Assembly: GCF_000588875.1 (NCBI RefSeq)
Contig: NZ_JEMV01000004.1
Span: 13,071-77,070 of the forward strand
DNA: 64,000 nucleotides
Source: Sphingobium sp. Ant17
GTDB taxonomy: Bacteria > Pseudomonadota > Alphaproteobacteria > Sphingomonadales > Sphingomonadaceae
Direction: 5' to 3'
In this document: one piece after another, positions 1 through 8,651 of the stretch
Layout of the letters: each line of letters begins with the position of its first letter
How positions within the stretch are numbered: the first letter of the stretch is position 1
Position numbers and translations under genes: made by a program
The notes under the pieces: generated by a model
Database searches by the model: none
What the model saw: the letters and a program-made list of their open reading frames with translations, nothing else
What the model was told of the DNA's origin: nothing

Positions 1-70
1 TTCTCGCCTCTGCATCGTGAGGGATTGGCGCGCGCCGCGCGTATGGTGCGATGAGGATGGAGTATGTGCG

Positions 71-331
71 ATGAATGATCTCGATCAATGGCTGGGCCAA
101 GTGCGCGCCATGCCGACCGACGCCCGGCTTGAAGGCCTGGACGATGCGGTGATGCAGGGCGTTGCCCGCCGCCGGGAGCAGGGCGCGGCACGGCGCAGCC
201 TGATGCTGGCAGGCTTGCTCGCCATCGGCATCGGCTGGGCGGGCAGCATCGTGCCCGGCGCGCCGGCGCAGGCCGCGCCTGCACCGATCGGCATGTCGGA
301 TTATGCGCCCTCGCGCCTGCTCGGCCAATGA
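71..331 (+). CDS. CnrY-like membrane-anchored anti-sigma factor (putative)
   Basis: An 86-residue protein with a polar N-terminal half and one membrane segment near residues 43-62 (LMLAGLLAIGIGWAGSIV), followed by a short periplasmic tail. It overlaps the next gene by an ATGA junction, and that gene overlaps the sigma-factor gene. The order small one-TM protein, periplasmic metal-binding protein, ECF sigma factor matches cnrYXH of Cupriavidus, where CnrY holds the sigma factor at the membrane. The function is inferred from order, length and topology, not from clear sequence identity. An in-frame ATG at 17 exists, but the ATG at 71 has GGAG upstream and is preferred. Confidence 0.6.
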   Translation: MNDLDQWLGQVRAMPTDARLEGLDDAVMQGVARRREQGAARRSLMLAGLLAIGIGWAGSIVPGAPAQAAPAPIGMSDYAPSRLLGQ

Positions 332-765
332 GTCTCAAACGCTATCTGCTGGTTGCGCTGGTGGCTTTTGCTGCGGCGCTAGCAGCCGTGCTGGTCGCGC
401 GCACCTGGCTCGCGCCGCAACCGCGCGTCGAAAGCGAAGTTCACGCCCTGCTGCACCAGCGGCTGACGCTCGATGCGGCACAGGAACAGCGTATCCACGA
501 ACTCGAAGCCGCCTTCGCCAAGCGTCGCGAAGCGCTGGAAGCGGAAATGCGCGCCGATAATGAACGGCTCGCCGCCGCGATTGCCGCGGAACAGGGCTAT
601 GGGCCAAAGGTCGCCGCGGCCGTGGATCAAACCCATCATGTCATGGGCGCGCTGCAAAAGGAAACGCTCCAGCATATCTTCGCCATGCGCGCCGTCTTGC
701 GTCCTGATCAGGCCGCGCAGTTCGACGCCGCCGTCGTCAAGGCGCTGACCCAGCCCGCCCGGTGA
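328..765 (+). CDS. Periplasmic heavy-metal sensor, CnrX/Metal_resist family
   Basis: 145 residues with an N-terminal membrane anchor or uncleaved signal (residues 5-26) and a helical periplasmic domain rich in Glu, Arg and Ala. The pattern LTLDAAQEQRIHELEAAF, then a paired helix ending LRPDQAAQFDA, is typical of the CnrX/Spy-like metal-resistance fold. Histidines at QTHHVMG and LQHIF could contribute metal ligands. Known members sense Ni, Co, Zn or Cu and pass the signal to a CnrY-type anti-sigma factor. Coupled by ATGA to the upstream gene and by GTGA to the downstream sigma gene. Copper is the likely ligand here because copA/copB follow, which is an inference. Confidence 0.7.
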   Translation: MSLKRYLLVALVAFAAALAAVLVARTWLAPQPRVESEVHALLHQRLTLDAAQEQRIHELEAAFAKRREALEAEMRADNERLAAAIAAEQGYGPKVAAAVDQTHHVMGALQKETLQHIFAMRAVLRPDQAAQFDAAVVKALTQPAR

Positions 766-1325
766 CATCGCCGCCCGTCGACCTTGATGACCGGGCACTG
801 GCCGCGCGCGCGCTGGCCGGGCATCAGGACGCCTATGCCGCGTTGATGCGGCGGCATCGCGATGCTGTTTGGCGTCTCGCGCGCAGCCATGTCGGCGATG
901 CCAACGAAGCGCTCGACATCACACAGGAGGTGTTCGTCGCCGCCTTCGCCGCGCTCGCCCGCTATGATGGCGCGCGTCCCTTTCGCACCTGGATCGCGCG
1001 GATCACGCTCAACAAATGCCGCGACTGGGGCCGTCGCCGCGCGGTGCGGCGCTTCTTCGCCTTTGCCCGCCCCATCGACGAAGCGGGCGAGATCGCCGAC
1101 GCCGCGCCGGACCCGGAACAGGCGGCACAGTCGCAGCGCGAACTCGCCCGTATCAACGCCGCCATCGCCGCCCTGCCCGCCTCGCTCAAGGACGTCCTGC
1201 TGCTCCGCACGATCGAAGCGATGAGCCAGGCGGACACCGCCGCGCTTTTGGGCTTGAGCGAAAAAGCCGTAGAAACCCGCCTCTACCGCGCCCGCGCAAA
1301 ATTGTCGGCCGCGCTTGGGGAATAG
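762..1325 (+). CDS. ECF RNA polymerase sigma factor, CnrH-like
   Basis: 187 residues with sigma region 2 (roughly residues 27-95, including DITQEVFVAAFAAL and FRTWIARITLNKCRDW) and region 4 (roughly 130-183, LPASLKDVLLLRTIEAMS followed by the helix-turn-helix ending ETRLYRARAKL). No extra C-terminal domain. The start is a GTG overlapping the stop of the CnrX-like gene (GTGA), so the three genes are translationally coupled. It probably directs transcription of its own operon and of copA-copB just downstream, with release from the CnrY-like protein when metal is sensed. Confidence 0.85.
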   Translation: MTSPPVDLDDRALAARALAGHQDAYAALMRRHRDAVWRLARSHVGDANEALDITQEVFVAAFAALARYDGARPFRTWIARITLNKCRDWGRRRAVRRFFAFARPIDEAGEIADAAPDPEQAAQSQRELARINAAIAALPASLKDVLLLRTIEAMSQADTAALLGLSEKAVETRLYRARAKLSAALGE

Positions 1326-1351
1326 GAGCGAAAGGAGCGCCCCAAACAATT

Positions 1352-1474
1352 CTCCCCCGGCGGGGGAGGGGGACCGGCGAAGCCGGTGGAGGGGTGTCAC
1401 CCTATCGATAGCGCGACCCCGCTGCGTCTGGCTACGCCATCCACCGCCCCTCCCAGGGGTGGATTTTAATGCAT
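1352..1474. repeat. Sphingomonad-type intergenic palindromic repeat (copy 1)
   Basis: Non-coding stretch between the sigma factor and copA, made of linked short palindromes: CTCCCCCGGCGGGGGAG at 1352-1368, then GGCGAAGCCGG, GGAGGGGTGTCACCC and a terminal CCCCTCCCAGGGGTGG. A related composite element lies at 6191-6310 and a minimal hairpin at 8534-8552. It separates the sensor operon from copA and could act as a terminator or mRNA-stability element. No repeat-encoded ORF is visible. Confidence 0.7.
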
Positions 1475-1525
1475 TACAGCGCCAAATTTTTGAGGGATGA
1501 CGCCGCGCCCCGCGTATGAAGGGGC

Positions 1526-3265
1526 ATGACGCATTTGACCCTCGACCGCCGCACCCTCTTCAAGGGCGCTGCCGCCCTCAGCTTCGCCAACGCCTTCCCC
1601 GCCTGGGCGCAAAGCGGCACCCATGGCCTGGCACCAGCGCCGGGCGTGCTGTCGGGCGAGACAATCGCGCTCGCCGTGGCCGACAGCCATTTTTCGACCG
1701 GCGGCCGCTCGGCCCATGCAATCACCATCAACGACACGCTGCCCGCGCCGCTGATCCGGTTGCGCGAGGGGCAGAATGTCCGCCTCTCCGTCACCAACAA
1801 GTTGAAGGAAGACACGTCGATCCACTGGCACGGCCTGATCCTCCCCTTTCAGATGGACGGCGTCCCCGGCGTCAGCTTCCCCGGCATCCGCCCCGGCGAA
1901 ACCTTCCACTATGAATTTCCGATCCGGCAGTCGGGCACCTATTGGTATCACAGCCATTCGGGCATGCAGGAGGCGATGGGCCATTATGGCCCCATCGTCA
2001 TCGATCCCGCCGGCGTCGATCCGGTGCAGGCGACGCGGGAGCATGTGATCGTCCTGTCCGACTGGTCGCCGGTCCACCCGCATGTGCAGCTCAAGCGGCT
2101 CAAGCAGATGGGCGGCTATTATAATATGCAGAAGCAGACGCTGGCCGGGCTGCTCAAGGGCAAGAACCAGTCCCTGAAGGAGCGCGTCGAATGGGGCGCG
2201 ATGCGGATGGACCCGACCGATATTTCGGACGTCACCGGCTCGACCTACAGCTTCCTCGTCAACGGCCATGGCACGGCGGAAAACTGGACCGGCCTGTTCA
2301 CGCCGGGCGAGCGCGTTCGCCTGCGCATCGTCAACGCTTCGGCCATGACCAATTTCAACGTCCGCCTGCCGGGGCTGGCGATGACCGTGGTGCAGTGCGA
2401 TGGGCAGCATGTCCAGCCGGTCGAAACCGACGAGTTTCAGATCGGCATCGCCGAAACCTATGACGTGATCGTCCAGCCCACCGACGCAGCACCTCACGCC
2501 CTGATCGCCGAAGCCATCGACCGCTCCGGCCTGGTGCGCGCGACGCTCGCGCCGCAAATCGGCATGGTCGCGGCCATCCCGCCGCTGCGCACCCGCCCGT
2601 TGCTCACGATGAAGGATATGGGGATGGACATGTCCGGCATGGACATGGGGCAGGGGGGCGTCATCGACCTGTCCCAACCGGCCAATGAAAGCATGGCCGG
2701 GCACAGCATGAAGATGCTCGACCCCTCGGTCGCGCCGGAGGTGCCGATGGGACCGGGCGTGGCGACCCTGTCCTCCATGCCCGCCGATCGCACCGCCGAC
2801 CGGCCCACGGGGCTGGAAGATGTCGATCATCGCGTGCTGACCTATGCCGACCTCCGCGCGCTGGAGCCGAATGAGGATGTCCGCGCGCCGACCCGCTCGC
2901 TCGACATTCACCTGACCGCGAATATGGAACGCTATATGTGGTCGTTCGACGGGGTGAAGCTGTCCGACGGCGCGGAACCCATCGCTTTCCGCCATATGGA
3001 GCGGGTGCGCGTCACCCTCATCAACGACACGATGATGCCCCACCCCATCCACATCCATGGCCATTTCTTCCAGCTCATCACCGGCGAGGATGCGACCCAC
3101 AACCCGCGCAAACATACGGTCAATGTCCTGCCCGGCGGCAAGATCAGCTTCGATCTCACCGCCGATGCGCTGGGCGATTGGGCGTTCCACTGCCACATGC
3201 TGATGCACATGCATGCCGGGATGATGCGCGTCGTCACTGTCCGTCACGCGGAGGACGCGGCATGA
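1526..3265 (+). CDS. copA: Copper resistance multicopper oxidase CopA
   Basis: A 579-residue periplasmic multicopper oxidase with a Tat signal (DRRTLFKGAAALSFANAFPAWAQ). It has three cupredoxin domains: first-domain copper ligands HWHG and YHSHSG, and C-terminal ligands HPIHIHGHFF and HCHMLMHMHAGM. Between them lies a Met-rich stretch (KDMGMDMSGMDMGQG, then ESMAGHSMKM) that typically binds Cu(I). Length and motif order fit PcoA/CopA of copper-resistance operons. It shares an ATGA overlap with copB. The ECF cassette immediately upstream suggests metal-induced expression. Confidence 0.95.
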   Translation: MTHLTLDRRTLFKGAAALSFANAFPAWAQSGTHGLAPAPGVLSGETIALAVADSHFSTGGRSAHAITINDTLPAPLIRLREGQNVRLSVTNKLKEDTSIHWHGLILPFQMDGVPGVSFPGIRPGETFHYEFPIRQSGTYWYHSHSGMQEAMGHYGPIVIDPAGVDPVQATREHVIVLSDWSPVHPHVQLKRLKQMGGYYNMQKQTLAGLLKGKNQSLKERVEWGAMRMDPTDISDVTGSTYSFLVNGHGTAENWTGLFTPGERVRLRIVNASAMTNFNVRLPGLAMTVVQCDGQHVQPVETDEFQIGIAETYDVIVQPTDAAPHALIAEAIDRSGLVRATLAPQIGMVAAIPPLRTRPLLTMKDMGMDMSGMDMGQGGVIDLSQPANESMAGHSMKMLDPSVAPEVPMGPGVATLSSMPADRTADRPTGLEDVDHRVLTYADLRALEPNEDVRAPTRSLDIHLTANMERYMWSFDGVKLSDGAEPIAFRHMERVRVTLINDTMMPHPIHIHGHFFQLITGEDATHNPRKHTVNVLPGGKISFDLTADALGDWAFHCHMLMHMHAGMMRVVTVRHAEDAA

Positions 3266-4164
3266 AGCGCCTGATCGTCGCCGCGTTGTTCGCCAGCGCC
3301 ACGCCCGCCCTGGCCCAGATGGATCATAGCCAGATGGACCATAGCGCGCATCAGATGCCGCCCGCGCCGGAAGCATCCGCCGACCCGCACGCCGGGCACA
3401 GCATGCCTGCCGCCGACGATATGATCCCCAAAGGCGTCGCCCCGCCAGTCCCAACCGACCACGCCGCCGAAGCCTTTTACGACCCCGCCGTCATGGCCCG
3501 CGCCCGCGCCGCCATGATCCAGGAAAGCGGCGGCATGACCTTCTCGCAACTGATGGTTGATCGCCTCGAATATCGCGCCAACAAGGGCGCGAACGGCTAT
3601 GCCTGGGAAGGCGAAGGCTGGATCGGCGGCGACATCAACCGCTTCGCCTTCAAGACCGAAGGGGAGGGTGAAGTCGGCGGCCCGCTCGAAAGCGCCGAGG
3701 TCCAGGCACTCTATAGCCGCGCGATCGACCCATGGTGGAACATGGTCGCAGGCGTTCGCCACGACATCCGGCCGCAGCCTCAGCGCAGCTACGCCACGGT
3801 CGGCATCGAAGGCCTCGCCCCTTATTGGTTCGAAGTCGAGGGCCAGGCCTTCGTCTCGACCAAGGGCGACGTCCATCTGCGCATGGAGGGCAGCTATGAC
3901 CAGCGCATCACCCAGCGCCTGATCCTGCAACCCGCCGCCGAAGTGAATATCGCGGCGCAGGATGTGCCCGAACTCGGCATCGGGTCGGGCATCTCCAACA
4001 TCGAACTGGGCTTGCGCCTGCGCTATGAATTCGCCCGCGAATTCGCGCCCTATGTCGGCGTCCATTGGGAACGCAAGCTGGGCGACACCGCCCGCTACGC
4101 CCGCGCCGAAGGGGAAGGGGCGTCGACCGCCAGCCTCGTCATGGGCATCCGTTTCTGGTTCTGA
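3262..4164 (+). CDS. copB: Copper resistance outer-membrane protein CopB
   Basis: 300 residues with a signal peptide (MKRLIVAALFASATPALAQ), then a Met/His-rich segment (MDHSQMDHSAHQM and HAGHSM) and a beta-barrel domain with alternating aromatic strands ending in MGIRFWF, a typical C-terminal outer-membrane Phe. Matches CopB/PcoB. The start codon overlaps the copA stop (ATGA), so the two are made together. The Met/His-rich leader is a likely copper-binding site at the periplasmic entrance. Confidence 0.93.
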   Translation: MKRLIVAALFASATPALAQMDHSQMDHSAHQMPPAPEASADPHAGHSMPAADDMIPKGVAPPVPTDHAAEAFYDPAVMARARAAMIQESGGMTFSQLMVDRLEYRANKGANGYAWEGEGWIGGDINRFAFKTEGEGEVGGPLESAEVQALYSRAIDPWWNMVAGVRHDIRPQPQRSYATVGIEGLAPYWFEVEGQAFVSTKGDVHLRMEGSYDQRITQRLILQPAAEVNIAAQDVPELGIGSGISNIELGLRLRYEFAREFAPYVGVHWERKLGDTARYARAEGEGASTASLVMGIRFWF

Positions 4165-4214
4165 CGATCGCGGCACAAGCTGCTGTGGACTGGCAATAAT
4201 TTGTCATGCTGCCC

Positions 4215-4244
4215 GCTATCGCGCGCCGCTCTTCGCGCGATAGC
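4215..4244 (+). terminator. Perfect 11-bp hairpin after copB
   Basis: GCTATCGCGCG and CGCGCGATAGC form a perfect 11-bp stem with an 8-nt loop, 50 nt after the copB stop. There is no T-tract after the second arm, so it may be a weak terminator or 3'-end stabiliser rather than a classical intrinsic terminator. Confidence 0.5.
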
Positions 4245-4296
4245 ACTGTGACGCAGCCCTACTCTCTTCCCGATACCGAAAAACGGATCAGGGTAG

Positions 4297-5007
4297 ATGC
4301 GGCATTTCGCCCCTTGGGGCTTCCTTTTCTTTGCGTGCGCGCTGGCTGGCGTTACGCCTGCCGCCGCGCAGGAAACCGATCCATGGGTGGTGAGCGGTGG
4401 CTTCGACCTCATCGAATTGCGCGCGGGCCAGGGCGACGATATATTCTTCTGGGATGCCGCCTTTTCCTGGGGAAACAGCCGCGATCAGGTGATGCTGGTG
4501 AGCGAAGGCGGCGGGGCGCTCGGCAACCAGATCGACGAAACCCAGATGCGCCTCTTCTATGGCCGGACGGTCGGCAATACGACCTGGCTGGTGGGCATGC
4601 GCAAGGATATCAAGCCGCACCCCCGCGACATCCATGCCGCGATCGGCGTGCAAGGCATGGTCGGCACGCGGCTAAGCTGGGAGACCTATGGCTTCCTGTC
4701 GGATGACGGGCGACTGACCGGCGAAGCGCAGCTCATCTATGCCTTGCCGATCACGCAAAATCTCTATCTCGAACCGCGCGTTGCGGTCGGCTGGTCCGCC
4801 CAGGCGTCGGGCAGGGATGCGGTGCGCGCGGGATTTACGGAAGCGGAAACGACATTGCGCCTGCGCTATCGCCTGAAGCCGAAACTCAATATCTACACGG
4901 CCATCGTCCATGAACGGCTGCTGGGCGGCACCCGCGCGCTCGGCCGGTCGCAGGGGGAGGCGCTGCAATCCACCGCCGCCGTGATCGGCTTCGGCTTCAG
5001 CCTGTAG
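4297..5007 (+). CDS. Second CopB-family outer-membrane protein
   Basis: 236 residues with a signal peptide ending near APAAAQ and a beta-barrel domain. It shares the CopB pattern: FDLIELRAG, FYGRTVGNTTWLVGMRKDIKPHPR, AAIGVQG, YLEPRVAVGWSAQA, LRLRYRLKPKLNIY and a terminal FGFSL. It lacks the Met/His-rich leader of the upstream CopB, so it is a shorter paralogue. It lies 132 nt downstream of copB, after a hairpin, on the same strand. Its role in copper handling is inferred from family and position. Confidence 0.85.
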   Translation: MRHFAPWGFLFFACALAGVTPAAAQETDPWVVSGGFDLIELRAGQGDDIFFWDAAFSWGNSRDQVMLVSEGGGALGNQIDETQMRLFYGRTVGNTTWLVGMRKDIKPHPRDIHAAIGVQGMVGTRLSWETYGFLSDDGRLTGEAQLIYALPITQNLYLEPRVAVGWSAQASGRDAVRAGFTEAETTLRLRYRLKPKLNIYTAIVHERLLGGTRALGRSQGEALQSTAAVIGFGFSL

Positions 5008-5010
5008 CGA

Positions 5011-6159
5011 TCAACGCGCCAGATGCCGCTCGGCCAGAGCGACATGCAGTTTGATACCCAGCGCCAGCACATCGTCATTGAAATCATAATGAGGATTATG
5101 CAGCGGCGTGCCGCCATCGCCCTTCGCCTGCCCCAGCCAGATATAAGCCCCCTTGCACGCCTGCAGCATGAAGGCGAAATCCTCCGAGGTGAAGGCGGGA
5201 TCGGGCGCGATCAGCGCATTTCCCACCGTCGCGGCCGCATCCAGCGCTTCTTGCGCCGCCTCCGCATCGTTGATCGTCGCGGGATAATAGCGCTGATAAT
5301 CGACGGTCGCGCTGACTCCATTGGCAATGCCGATGCCCGTAGCAATCTCGCGGATCGATGCTTCGATCCGGTCCTGTACCGCCGGATCGAAGGTCCGCAC
5401 CGTACCGCTGACGCGCACTTCGGCCGGAATCACATTATGCGTATGTCCGCCATGGATCTGCGTGATCGACAGCACCGCCGATGCCGTCGCCGCGATCCGG
5501 CGCGATATGATGGCGTTCAATTGCTGCACCATCGCGGCGGCCGCCTGGATCGCGTCGGGCGTATCCTGCGGGATGGCGGCATGGCCGCCGCGCCCTTCCA
5601 GTGTGATCTCGAACTTGTCGGCTGCGCCCATGATCGGGCCGGGCCGCGTCGCGATCGTGCCCGCAGGCAGGTCGGGCCAATTATGCAGGCCGAACACGCG
5701 GTCGCACGGGAAGCGCTCGAACAGCCCTTCGTTCACCATCTCCCGCGCGCCGCCATGCCCCTCTTCGGCGGGCTGGAAGAAGAAATTCACCGTCCCGTCG
5801 AAATGGCGGGTCCGGCTCAACTGCTGCGCCGCGCCGAGCAGCATCGCGACATGGCCGTCATGGCCGCAGCCGTGAAAGGTGCCCGGCGTCGTGCTGGCAT
5901 AGGGCAGGTTGGTCTGCTCCTGGATCGGCAGCGCATCCATGTCGGCGCGCAATCCGATGCTGCGCCCCGACGTCCCGTTACGCAACACGCCGACCACGCC
6001 CGTCCGCCCGATCCCCTCATGCACCTCCAGCCCTAGCGTCCGCAATTGCTCGGCGATGCGGCCAGCGGTGCGATGTTCGCAAAACCCCAATTCAGGATGC
6101 GCATGAATATCGCGCCGAAAGGCGATCAGCGGTTCGATCAGGTCGGATATGTCGGTCAT
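5011..6159 (-). CDS. M20 family amidohydrolase (hippurate hydrolase-like)
   Basis: 382 residues, the normal length for the HipO/IAA-amino-acid hydrolase group. Metal-binding signatures are visible: GLRADMDALPI, FHGCGHDGHVAMLLG, FQPAEEGHGGA and the late SEDFAFM. The dimerisation domain starts near ITLEGRGGHAAIPQ. It hydrolyses N-acyl amino acids or similar amides. It is convergent with the CopB paralogue (3 nt apart) and lies downstream of the Lrp/aminotransferase genes, separated from them by a palindromic repeat. The substrate cannot be fixed from sequence. Confidence 0.88.
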   Translation of the reverse strand: MTDISDLIEPLIAFRRDIHAHPELGFCEHRTAGRIAEQLRTLGLEVHEGIGRTGVVGVLRNGTSGRSIGLRADMDALPIQEQTNLPYASTTPGTFHGCGHDGHVAMLLGAAQQLSRTRHFDGTVNFFFQPAEEGHGGAREMVNEGLFERFPCDRVFGLHNWPDLPAGTIATRPGPIMGAADKFEITLEGRGGHAAIPQDTPDAIQAAAAMVQQLNAIISRRIAATASAVLSITQIHGGHTHNVIPAEVRVSGTVRTFDPAVQDRIEASIREIATGIGIANGVSATVDYQRYYPATINDAEAAQEALDAAATVGNALIAPDPAFTSEDFAFMLQACKGAYIWLGQAKGDGGTPLHNPHYDFNDDVLALGIKLHVALAERHLAR

Positions 6160-6190
6160 GGCAGCACCCTAAACTATAGCAGTAATCGAT

Positions 6191-6310
6191 CCTCCCCTTG
6201 TAGGGGAGGTGGCAGGGCGTAGCCCTGACGGAGGGGTGTCGCCCCCTCGATAGGGTGACACCCCTCCACCACTCGCTTCGCGAGCGGTCCCCCTCCCCTT
6301 ACAGGGGAGG
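6191..6310. repeat. Sphingomonad-type composite palindromic repeat (copy 2)
   Basis: Begins with CCTCCCCTTGTAGGGGAGG (6191-6209) and ends with CCTCCCCTTACAGGGGAGG (6292-6310). Between them are further self-complementary units (GGCAGGGCGTAGCCCTGAC, GGAGGGGTGTC paired with GACACCCCTCC, and CGCTTCGCGAGCG). The whole element could fold as a cruciform between the Lrp gene and the amidohydrolase gene. Related to the copies at 1352 and 8534. Confidence 0.8.
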
Positions 6311-6409
6311 ATTGTGGTGTCCGGCTTGTCAAACTACATAATCGCCCGAACCATATCTTCCAGAGACGATCATGTCCCCGCGCAGGCGAGAACGCGTTTC
6401 CCCCCAATC

Positions 6410-6904
6410 CTACCGCTGTTCCCCGAACAGATGCTGGATCGGATAATGATGTTTGATGAAGGGCGATTTGATCACGACGTAGCTGAAATATTTTTCGATG
6501 CCATAATCGCTTTCCAGCATGCCTTCGACGATCGACTGATAATGCGCCACGCCGCGCGTCACGAATTTCAGCAGATAGTCATAGCCGCCACTGACCAGGT
6601 GACATTCGACGATCTCGTCCAGCTTGCGAATGCGCGTTTCGAACCGCGAAAAGTCCCCGGCGCGATGCTCGGTCAGCGTCACTTCGGTAAAAACGGTCAG
6701 ATATTCGCCCAGCTTGTGCAGGTTGATATGCGCGCCATAGCCGGTGATATAGCCCGCCTTCTCCAGCCGCTTGACGCGGGTGAGGCAAGGGCTTGGCGAC
6801 AGGCCAACCGCATCGGCCAATTCGACATTGGTGATCCGGCCCGACATCTGAAGCTGCGTCAGGATCTTCAGGTCGATCCTGTCCAGTCTGGGTCCGCCCA
6901 ACAT
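6410..6904 (-). CDS. Lrp/AsnC family transcriptional regulator
   Basis: 164 residues: an N-terminal winged HTH (LDRIDLKILTQLQMSG, then VELADAVGLSPSPCLTRVKR) and a C-terminal AsnC-type ligand-binding beta-alpha domain (HLVSGGYDYLLKFVTRG). Read from the ATG at 6904, which gives the usual family length. It lies 19 nt downstream of the aminotransferase and probably in the same transcript, so it is a likely local, amino-acid-responsive regulator of that operon. Confidence 0.9.
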   Translation of the reverse strand: MLGGPRLDRIDLKILTQLQMSGRITNVELADAVGLSPSPCLTRVKRLEKAGYITGYGAHINLHKLGEYLTVFTEVTLTEHRAGDFSRFETRIRKLDEIVECHLVSGGYDYLLKFVTRGVAHYQSIVEGMLESDYGIEKYFSYVVIKSPFIKHHYPIQHLFGEQR

Positions 6905-6923
6905 ATGCCTTGCTCCCCTTATC

Positions 6924-8327
6924 TTATCCCAGCGCCGCGCGAATATCCGCCTGTTCGAGCAGTCCGTCGAGTGTTTTCCGAATGCGCGCGAATATCTCGT
7001 CCATCTCCGCGTCCGACGCGCACAGCGCCGGGGCCAGACCGATGATATTATCGGCAAAGGCACGGAAGATGACGCCATTGGCATAGCCATCGGCAAAGAG
7101 GCGATCGGCGACCTTAAGCGACGGGTCGAACCGCGCCTTCTTGCCCTTGTTCGCCACCAGTTCGATTGCACCCAGCAACCCGCGCCCGCGCGTGTCGCCG
7201 ACCAGCGGATGATCGGCAAGCCCCGCCAACCCCGCGTCGAAGCGCGCCGCCACCTTCTGTCCGTTCGCCAATATCCCGCCTTCGGTATAGAGGCGCAGCA
7301 CTTCCAAACCCACCGCCGCGCTGACCGGATGACCCGAATAGGTTGCGCCATGGCCAATCACGACATCGGCAGCCGCGCCATCGGCAATGCTCTGATAGAT
7401 GATGTCCGACATCAGCACCGCGCCCATCGGTACATAACCGGCGGTCAGCCCCTTGGCGACGGTCATCAGGTCGGGCGTGACGCCTTCGGCTTCGCAGGCG
7501 AACATCGGCCCGGTGCGGCCAAAGGCAGTGATGACTTCGTCGGCCACCAGCAAAATGTCGAGTTCGTCGCACGCTTGCCGCATGGCCTTGAGCCAGCCGA
7601 CTGGCGGGACGATGACGCCGCCCGATCCCTGGATCGGCTCGCAGAAGAAGGCAGCGACGTTGTCTGCACCCAGTTCCGCGACCTTGTCCTTCAACTGCTG
7701 CACCGACCGCGCGATGATCGCCGCGTCATCGCCCTCCAGATCGCTGCGATAGGGGTAGGGCGATGCGATATGATGCTGCCAGCGCAGCGGCAGGTCGAAC
7801 CCACGATGGAAATTGGCGAGCGCCGTCAGCCCGGCGCCGGTGGTGCTGGAGCCATGATAGCCGCGCTCCAGCGCGATGCACTGTTTCTTTGTCGGCTTGC
7901 CGATCGCGTTGAAATAATGGGTGATGTAGCGGATCGCGCTATCCACCGCGTCCGACCCGCCCAGCGTGAAATAGACATGATCAAGGCCTTCAGGCGAAAG
8001 ATCGACCAGCCGCTGCGCCAGCTGCACCGCCGGTTCGCTGCCGAAATGGAAATAGCCCGTCGCATAAGGCAGGCGGCGCATCTGTTCGGCGGCAACCTCG
8101 GCGATGCTGTCCTGACCATAGCCGACATTGACGCACCACAGCCCGGCAAAGGCATCGAGCAGTTCCTTGCCGTCCATGTCGGTCAGCCACATGCCCTTGC
8201 CGCTCTGCAGCAAAGTCGCGCCGCGCGCCTCATGCCCCCGGAAGGAGGTGACGGGATGGATCAGGTGATCGCGGTCGATGTCCAGCAGGGATCGGTTGGA
8301 TTGGTGCATCGTCGGTTTGCTCGCCAT
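6924..8327 (-). CDS. Class III PLP-dependent aminotransferase (omega-transaminase-like)
   Basis: 467 residues. The PLP lysine is Lys292 in MTVAKGLTAGYVPMGA, preceded by the VADEVITAFGRTG aspartate motif; the ERGYHGSSTTGAGLT segment also fits beta-alanine/putrescine:pyruvate transaminases. It would convert an omega-amino or diamine substrate to the aldehyde, feeding the semialdehyde dehydrogenases nearby. Followed closely by the Lrp gene. A gap of 324 nt upstream (8328-8651) holds no ORF I can support; it contains a G/C-rich hairpin near 8490-8515 and the repeat hairpin at 8534. Confidence 0.9.
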   Translation of the reverse strand: MASKPTMHQSNRSLLDIDRDHLIHPVTSFRGHEARGATLLQSGKGMWLTDMDGKELLDAFAGLWCVNVGYGQDSIAEVAAEQMRRLPYATGYFHFGSEPAVQLAQRLVDLSPEGLDHVYFTLGGSDAVDSAIRYITHYFNAIGKPTKKQCIALERGYHGSSTTGAGLTALANFHRGFDLPLRWQHHIASPYPYRSDLEGDDAAIIARSVQQLKDKVAELGADNVAAFFCEPIQGSGGVIVPPVGWLKAMRQACDELDILLVADEVITAFGRTGPMFACEAEGVTPDLMTVAKGLTAGYVPMGAVLMSDIIYQSIADGAAADVVIGHGATYSGHPVSAAVGLEVLRLYTEGGILANGQKVAARFDAGLAGLADHPLVGDTRGRGLLGAIELVANKGKKARFDPSLKVADRLFADGYANGVIFRAFADNIIGLAPALCASDAEMDEIFARIRKTLDGLLEQADIRAALG

Positions 8328-8533
8328 GGATGGTTATGGGGGCAGCCTATCGTCCCGCCACGGGGGCAAAGCCCGATATCGAACCAATAGCGACCATCGC
8401 TGCCCTTAATCATGAACCAACGCAGCATATTATGCCGCTGTCCTACAGGAGGCTCGCCATGCTATGATTGAATGGCTTTAAAACCGGGGCCGATGACGAA
8501 AGAAACCGACCCCGGATGCTGCCCGCCCTGCCA

Positions 8534-8552
8534 CCTCCCCTTACAGGGGAGG
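8534..8552. repeat. Minimal palindromic repeat unit downstream of the TtuC-like gene
   Basis: CCTCCCCTTACAGGGGAGG, identical to the terminal unit of the composite repeat at 6292-6310. It lies about 100 nt after the stop of the minus-strand dehydrogenase and may end its transcript. Confidence 0.75.
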
Positions 8553-8651
8553 ATTTTGCAAAGACGTAGTGGCCTTTCCGATAGGATCAGGCGAGCGTAA
8601 CAAAATGTCGCAATTTGCGGGAAATATGCGAAGTTAAGCGCTTCCCGTCCA

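Noticed and set aside
1466-3454. 662-codon open frame on the minus strand opposite copA
   Set aside because: It lies fully across copA and the copB start, has no family motif and no supported start. It is a GC-bias shadow.
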